10,278 bases of DNA. It comes from Candidatus Omnitrophota bacterium. Lineage in GTDB: Bacteria; Omnitrophota; Gorgyraeia; B26-G9. Below are positions 5,980 through 10,278 of the stretch, in pieces (position 1 is the stretch's first letter; each line of letters opens with the position of its first letter). The stretch is from the NCBI GenBank assembly GCA_022013205.1, contig JAKLQT010000238.1, positions 1 through 10,278 of the forward strand. The letters are read 5' to 3'. The notes below the pieces were generated by a model. The model did no database searches. It was not told where the DNA came from and was given only the letters and a program-made list of their open reading frames with translations. The translations under genes and the position numbers were made by a program.

Positions 5980-7596
5980 ATGAAAAGGATTTCCTTGTGG
6001 CTAGTGATGCTTGTGGTTTTTTTAAGCAGCATGTCATTGGTTTGCGGCGTAAATGTTTTCGCGCAAGAGTCATATGAGATTGAGGATGATACGAGTGCTG
6101 GGAATGACGCTGAAGAGGGGTTGGTTTCTCTGGACTTTAAAGATGCTGATCTTAAAGACGTGCTCAAGGTGTTTTCTCAACAGTCGGGACTGAATTTTGT
6201 CGCGGATAGGAATATAGAAGAGAAGCTTATTACATTATATATGAATGAGGTTACAGTTGAGGACGCGTTAAAGACATTACTGGATGCCAATAATCTGGGG
6301 CTGCGGCAAAATCCGGGGAGTAATATTCTAATTGTCAGGCAAAAGCCTACACCACCGGTGGAGACGGTGACCCGAGTTTATAAAATACAATATTTTCATG
6401 ATAGTGTTAATCCGGGACAATATATGATGGGTGACAAGGCAGACGCTAATAAGCATTCCGGCGGCTCGAATTGGAATAGTATAATCAAACCCTTATTAAG
6501 TGAATTTGGTACTGTTATCGCGTATACTAATATATTAATTATCACTGATGTTCCGGATCGTTTTAAGCTGATCGACCAGGTAATCAGCGAGATAGATAAG
6601 CCGGTTCCTGAGGTTATGATAGAAGTAGAGCTTATAGAAACAACAGCAGATTTTTTAAGGGATCTCGGAGTTAAATGGAGCAAAGAATTCGCTAAATTTA
6701 CCGGAGGCGCGCGCATTACGCCTCTGCCGTATACACCCTGGAACAGAAAAGATTTAGGCGTTGCGGAAAGCCCGATGGAGACTGAAAATGCTTTTTTTCG
6801 TTATGGTTTGATCTCTTCAACCGCACTAACATGGATACTTGAAATGCTGCAGACCGATACGAATACAAAATTTTTGTCTAAGCCCAGAATATTGGTTCAG
6901 GACAGGGAGTGGGCTGAGATCAAGGTGACTGAAGATAAGGTTGTTTCAGTTGTGACCATCGTTACCGACGATGAAACAAAAACATATGTTGAAAGAATGG
7001 AAGTAGGTACAATACTGCGCTTAGTTCCGCTTATTAATGAAGAAGAAGGTTATGTCTCTATTTTGCTTGAGCCTTCTATTTCAAGGGCTACAGAATCAAA
7101 GTTCACGGATTTTAACGGAACAAGTTATATTGACCCGCAGATCAGAAGTATGCGGACTGTGGTTATGGCCAAAAGCGGAGAAACCGTAGCTGTAGGCGGT
7201 TTTATCACAACTGAGGATGAGGAGACGAAAACAAAGGTTCCGTGGCTGGGAGATATTCCGCTGCTCGGTGCTTTATTTCGCCATACATCAAGTGACCGGG
7301 TAGATAAAGAATTGCTGCTGTTCATCACGCCGAGAATTGTCAGTATAACGGAAAAAATAGAAATGTGGCGGAGTGATTTTGTTGAGAATGCGCAGGATGA
7401 GGCTAGCCAGATGAACAAAGAAACGGCAGCGGGTATTCCTGCAGCTGAGCAGGCTGATGCAGTGGATAAGCCGAAAGAAAAACCACAGGATATTAACGCG
7501 GCCCTTCCTTTCAGGGAACAGGAAGAGCTGGGAAATTTAAATATTGATTTAACTTTAAAAAGCTCCAGCTTAGAGGTTATAGATTTAGTAAAATAG
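5980..7596 (+). CDS. gspD: Outer-membrane secretin (GspD/PilQ family), short N0-N1 form
   Basis: A 538-residue secretin that would form the outer-membrane channel. It has a signal peptide (1-28, cleavage likely after VFA; Cys22 is not in a lipobox). A TonB-short/N0-like domain (about 48-120) shows VSLDFKDADLKDVLKVFSQQ. A single N1/NolW-like domain follows (about 130-207: YKIQYF...ILIITDVPDRFKLIDQVISEID). The C-terminal secretin domain (about 208-455) includes VMIEVELIE, LSKPRILVQD, the gate/lip region IKVTEDKVVSV, SGETVAVGGF, VPWLGDIPLLGALF (420-433) and ELLLFITPRIV (444-454). It lacks the N2 and N3 repeats of classical GspD and the AMIN domains of many PilQ. An 84-residue hydrophilic tail follows without an evident pilotin-binding domain. 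Following directly on the PilP/GspC-like gene suits an N0-HR interaction. The secretin family is certain; the symbol is provisional because it could equally be a PilQ. Confidence 0.93.
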   Translation: MKRISLWLVMLVVFLSSMSLVCGVNVFAQESYEIEDDTSAGNDAEEGLVSLDFKDADLKDVLKVFSQQSGLNFVADRNIEEKLITLYMNEVTVEDALKTLLDANNLGLRQNPGSNILIVRQKPTPPVETVTRVYKIQYFHDSVNPGQYMMGDKADANKHSGGSNWNSIIKPLLSEFGTVIAYTNILIITDVPDRFKLIDQVISEIDKPVPEVMIEVELIETTADFLRDLGVKWSKEFAKFTGGARITPLPYTPWNRKDLGVAESPMETENAFFRYGLISSTALTWILEMLQTDTNTKFLSKPRILVQDREWAEIKVTEDKVVSVVTIVTDDETKTYVERMEVGTILRLVPLINEEEGYVSILLEPSISRATESKFTDFNGTSYIDPQIRSMRTVVMAKSGETVAVGGFITTEDEETKTKVPWLGDIPLLGALFRHTSSDRVDKELLLFITPRIVSITEKIEMWRSDFVENAQDEASQMNKETAAGIPAAEQADAVDKPKEKPQDINAALPFREQEELGNLNIDLTLKSSSLEVIDLVK

Positions 7597-7621
7597 ATCA
7601 AGTGAATAGTTTAAATCTAAT

Positions 7622-9313
7622 ATGATAAAATCAAATTTAAAATTAGGTGATATTTTAATAAAGCAGGGTTTGCTCAAACAGGAGCAATTGAATTACGCGC
7701 TTGAGGAACAGGAGAAAAAGGGCGGCAAGCTCGGAGAAGTTCTTAGTGTCCTGGAGTTTGTTAGCGAACAGGATATTGCCTCTGCGCTCTCAAAGCAGTT
7801 AGGAGTGCTGCATGCTTCTATTGAAAAAGGTTTATTGCGCCCTAATCTGCATCAGGGACTAGAAAAACTTATCCCGCATGATTATGCCAGATCCCGCAAG
7901 ATTCTTCCATTATCAAAACATCTTAACACAATGACTGTGGCCATGGCCGACCCTTTGGATCTGATCGCCATAGATGATATTATGAAAATGACCGGCTGCG
8001 ATATTAATGTCGTGGTGGCTACTGCCAGTGATATGAATCAGGCCTTGGATAGCTTTTATCAAAGTAAAGATCTAAAAAAGAAGAGTATTCAGGAGCAGTT
8101 TATTTTGATGGATTCGGAAACTACTAAAGAGCAAAAGGTAGATGTGCGGGATATTTTCTCTGAATCCGAGGCAGCTCCGGTAGTTAAATTTGTAGATTTG
8201 ATCTTAGGCGACGCGATCGAACAGGGGGCATCTGATATTCATCTTGAGCATTTTGAAGCAAGGATCAGTCTGCGTTACCGCATAGACGGTGTTCTTTATG
8301 ATGCGAATGCTCCGGATCCAAAAATGTATTTCGCTATCATTTCCCGTATGAAAATCCTGGCAAAGATGGATATCGCCGAACGCCGCCTGCCTCAGGACGG
8401 CGGATTTTCTATAGCGTTCGGAGATAAGATTATCGATGTGCGCGCTTCAAGCATACCTACTATTTTCGGGGAAAAAATAGTAATGCGTTTGCTTGACCAG
8501 GCAAAACTGCCCTTGGAATTTGAATATCTTGGTTTAGATAATTATGATTTAAAAATTATCCGTAAGGAAATATTTAAGCCCTTTGGTATGGTTTATCTTA
8601 CAGGGCCTACCGGATCGGGTAAATCAACGACTCTTTATACGATCCTCAATGAAATTAAAACACCCAGGAAAAATATTATTACCATAGAGGATCCGGTTGA
8701 ATACAAGCTTGACGGAATTAATCAGGTGCAGGTAAAACCGCTTATCGGCTTAAATTTTGCCAACTCGCTGCGTTCATTTCTCCGCCAGGACCCTGATATT
8801 CTTATGGTTGGTGAAGTTCGTGATCTTGAGACTGCCCAGATGTGTATACGTGCTGCTTTGACCGGACATATGGTTTTGAGTACTTTGCATACTAATGATG
8901 CTCCGACGGCTGTTACCAGAATAATGGATATTGGTATTGAACCGTTTTTGCTTGTTTCCGCGCTTAGGCTGGTTGTCGCGCAGAGGCTTATACGCCGGCT
9001 TTGTGAGAAATGTAAGGAAGAAATAAAACCGGATGTGCGTTATAAGGATATGAATATTAAAGAGCCTGTTTATGAGGCTAAAGGATGCGAAGTTTGCCGC
9101 TTTACCGGATTTAAAGGGCGCGTAGGTATATTTGAACTTTTGCCTATTAATGAAGAAATAAGAAACATGATATATTATCGCAAATCAAGCGATGAAATCA
9201 GAAAAAGGGCGGAGGCAACGGGTATGCGCAGCCTTTATAAGTGCGGAGTTGAAAGAATGAAGCAGGGAATTACGACTCTCGAAGAGGTAATCGCGGTAAC
9301 TGTTTCTGATTAA
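7622..9313 (+). CDS. gspE: Assembly ATPase of the GspE/PilB family
   Basis: A 563-residue cytoplasmic hexameric secretion ATPase that would power pseudopilus or pilus assembly through the GspF/PilC platform. The N-terminal MshEN-like domain (about 5-150) starts LKLGDILIKQGLLKQEQLNYAL and is followed by an N2-type domain (VVKFVDLILGDAIEQGASDIHLE, 187-209). The core has Walker A GPTGSGKST (328-336), the Asp box IEDPVE (355-360), Walker B PDILMVGEVRD (391-401) and the His box LSTLHTND (419-426). A C-terminal tetracysteine zinc motif, Cys461/464 and Cys489/492, is typical of GspE and PilB and normally absent from the retraction ATPase PilT. No Shine-Dalgarno is visible in the 25 nt before the ATG. 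The start is kept because it begins the conserved N-terminal domain exactly where homologs do. PilB versus GspE is undecided. Confidence 0.95.
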   Translation: MIKSNLKLGDILIKQGLLKQEQLNYALEEQEKKGGKLGEVLSVLEFVSEQDIASALSKQLGVLHASIEKGLLRPNLHQGLEKLIPHDYARSRKILPLSKHLNTMTVAMADPLDLIAIDDIMKMTGCDINVVVATASDMNQALDSFYQSKDLKKKSIQEQFILMDSETTKEQKVDVRDIFSESEAAPVVKFVDLILGDAIEQGASDIHLEHFEARISLRYRIDGVLYDANAPDPKMYFAIISRMKILAKMDIAERRLPQDGGFSIAFGDKIIDVRASSIPTIFGEKIVMRLLDQAKLPLEFEYLGLDNYDLKIIRKEIFKPFGMVYLTGPTGSGKSTTLYTILNEIKTPRKNIITIEDPVEYKLDGINQVQVKPLIGLNFANSLRSFLRQDPDILMVGEVRDLETAQMCIRAALTGHMVLSTLHTNDAPTAVTRIMDIGIEPFLLVSALRLVVAQRLIRRLCEKCKEEIKPDVRYKDMNIKEPVYEAKGCEVCRFTGFKGRVGIFELLPINEEIRNMIYYRKSSDEIRKRAEATGMRSLYKCGVERMKQGITTLEEVIAVTVSD

Positions 9314-9323
9314 AATCAAGGCC

Positions 9324-9352
9324 TTCCCAAATAGATGCTTGTATGCTAAAAT
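9324..9352 (+). promoter_or_regulatory. Promoter-like element with extended -10 before gspF
   Basis: TTCCCA (9324-9329, 4 of 6 to TTGACA), a 17-bp spacer, then TAAAAT (9347-9352, 5 of 6 to TATAAT) preceded by TG-C (9344-9346). The layout matches the stronger promoter at 3160. It lies in a 119-nt gap without coding content between the ATPase and platform genes. Predicted start is near 9359, giving a leader of about 74 nt. Confidence 0.45.
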
Positions 9353-9414
9353 ATAGACAGCAGGATCCGGTTGTGGTAAATCCCCTAATTAATAATTTAG
9401 CATTAGTTTAAGAT

Positions 9415-9420
9415 AAGGAG
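9415..9420 (+). promoter_or_regulatory. Shine-Dalgarno AAGGAG at unusually long spacing before gspF
   Basis: AAGGAG ends 12 nt before the ATG at 9433, longer than the usual 5-9. Two tandem in-frame TAG stops (9427-9432) immediately precede that ATG, so no upstream start can replace it. Confidence 0.5.
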
Positions 9421-9432
9421 AATCGGTAGTAG

Positions 9433-10278
9433 ATGCCAGATTTTTTATATAAAGCCAGAGATTCTGATGGGAATCTTGTCCAAGGTACGATGATTGCTGA
9501 GAGTGAAAGTGAGGTTATTGAAATTCTGCAGCGTCGTAAGCTGTTGATTACATCAGTACAGCAAATCGTTGCCAAGAGTAAAGGCCAGAAAATCTCATTT
9601 AAAATATCTAAAATAAGATTTTCTTCCAGGGTAAAGAATGATGATTTGTGTATTTTTGCAAGGCAGCTGGGGACTCTGCTTAATGCCGGTGTGCCGCTAT
9701 TGCGTAGTCTTACCGTATTGGGAAAACAGGTCTCATCAATGCCTTTGCGAGACGCGGTTGAAAAAATTAAAGAGGATATCCAGTCCGGCAGTACGCTAAA
9801 AGATGCTCTTGATAAACATCCAAAAGTTTTTTCAAAATTTTGGGTTAACCTGGTAGGCACGGGTGAGGCCTCGGGACAATTACCTTCTGTCTTGGAGCAG
9901 ATCGCCCAATATTTCGAAAGTTCCGGGGAATTGCAGAGAAAGGTTGTCTCGGCTCTCATTTATCCGGCAATCCTCCTGACCGTTTGTACCGGCGCAATAT
10001 TGGTTTTTGTTATTAAGATTGTTCCTGTTTTTGCGTCTATGTTTACCAGCTTTGGAACGGATTTGCCAGCGGTTACCCAAATGGTTGTTGACTTAAGTGA
10101 GTTTTTGCGAAAATTTGCAATTCCATTTCTATTATTGTGCCCTGTGGCTGTGTTTTTATTGAACCGTGTGCTGAAAACTAAAAAAGGCAGGATGATGTTT
10201 GACCGTATGCGGCTGAGCCTGCCGATATTTGGAACATTGTTTCGAAATATCGCGATCGCTAATTTTGCCAGAGGATTA
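9433..10278 (+). CDS. gspF: GspF/PilC inner-membrane platform protein, N-terminal 282 residues (runs off window)
   Basis: The frame is open from the ATG to the window end: 282 residues of a protein normally about 400 long. It begins MPDFLYKARDSDGNLVQGTM, the usual GspF/PilC N-terminal YKA/G pattern. The first T2SSF domain (about 72-195) has LCIFARQLGTLLNAGVPLL and the signature VGTGEASGQLPSVLEQIA. The first transmembrane segment is at about 172-197 (ALIYPAILLTVCTGAILVFV) and a second at about 229-246. The start of the second T2SSF repeat is at the edge (MRLSLPIFGTLFRNIAIANFARGL). These proteins sit in the inner membrane and couple ATPase motion to pilin extraction. A long in-frame protein on this strand and the homologous N-terminus support the start, despite the 12-nt Shine-Dalgarno spacing. 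Pilin or pseudopilin genes would be expected just beyond the window. Confidence 0.93.
   Translation, partial: MPDFLYKARDSDGNLVQGTMIAESESEVIEILQRRKLLITSVQQIVAKSKGQKISFKISKIRFSSRVKNDDLCIFARQLGTLLNAGVPLLRSLTVLGKQVSSMPLRDAVEKIKEDIQSGSTLKDALDKHPKVFSKFWVNLVGTGEASGQLPSVLEQIAQYFESSGELQRKVVSALIYPAILLTVCTGAILVFVIKIVPVFASMFTSFGTDLPAVTQMVVDLSEFLRKFAIPFLLLCPVAVFLLNRVLKTKKGRMMFDRMRLSLPIFGTLFRNIAIANFARGL

Noticed and set aside
6034..6060. Lipobox in the secretin signal peptide (Cys22)
   Set aside because: The residues before the cysteine (S-L-V) do not fit the lipobox, and a good signal peptidase I site (VFA) follows.
7125..7601. 158-residue open frame on the - strand opposite the secretin 3' end
   Set aside because: Low-complexity Ser-rich translation antisense to a conserved secretin domain; treated as a shadow.
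9311..9370. Terminator after the ATPase gene (palindromes AAGGCCTT at 9318-9325 and GGATCC at 9363-9368)
   Set aside because: Short palindromes without a loop or a following T-run; no stable hairpin found.
9408..9959. 183-residue open frame on the - strand at the right end
   Set aside because: The + strand here encodes an unmistakable GspF/PilC protein that runs off the window.
1..10278. CRISPR arrays, tRNA/rRNA genes, insertion sequences, attachment sites
   Set aside because: Almost all of the window is coding with recognisable families. The two gaps above 100 nt contain no tRNA-like cloverleaf, spaced repeats or transposase remnants.

Overview
The window reads as chromosomal DNA from a Gram-negative-type (diderm), moderately AT-rich bacterium. 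It carries a secretin, an RseP intramembrane protease and the MEP isoprenoid enzyme IspG. The order rseP-ispG-proS is common in several bacterial phyla. Together with the compact pilus-type cluster and a GGACCAT-like heptanucleotide tandem inside proS, it reminds me of uncultivated lineages such as Omnitrophota. That placement is an inference from memory, not something shown by the sequence.

Left part (1-3145): a tightly packed housekeeping run on the + strand. It holds the 3' end of rseP (catalytic LDG motif kept), then ispG 2 nt later, then proS overlapping ispG by 14 nt. ProS is a full-length bacterial prolyl-tRNA synthetase with an inserted editing domain. A 4 x 7 bp tandem repeat is translated in the linker before that domain.

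Middle (3146-3256): a 111-nt intergenic region separates housekeeping from envelope genes. It has a convincing sigma70-like promoter (A-tract, TTGACA, 17 bp, TGn-AAAAAT). The leader carries a perfect 13-bp direct repeat, a small AU hairpin with the only Shine-Dalgarno-like bases in its loop, and a possible 9-codon upstream ORF.

Right part (3257-10278): a type IV pilus / type II secretion assembly cluster on the + strand. In order it encodes a PilM-PilN fusion (GspL-like architecture), a PilO/GspM-like protein, a PilP/GspC-like HR-domain protein, a short N0-N1 secretin, a PilB/GspE assembly ATPase with a tetracysteine zinc motif, and a PilC/GspF platform protein cut by the window end. The first four would form the envelope-spanning alignment subcomplex and outer-membrane channel. 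The ATPase and platform protein would drive pseudopilin or pilin assembly. A 119-nt gap before gspF contains a second promoter-like element of the same extended -10 type.

No RNA genes, insertion sequences, CRISPR arrays, attachment sites or strong intrinsic terminators were seen. The points most worth a second look are the PilM-PilN fusion with eroded nucleotide-binding motifs, the repeat-bearing leader ahead of it, and the heptamer repeat inside proS.
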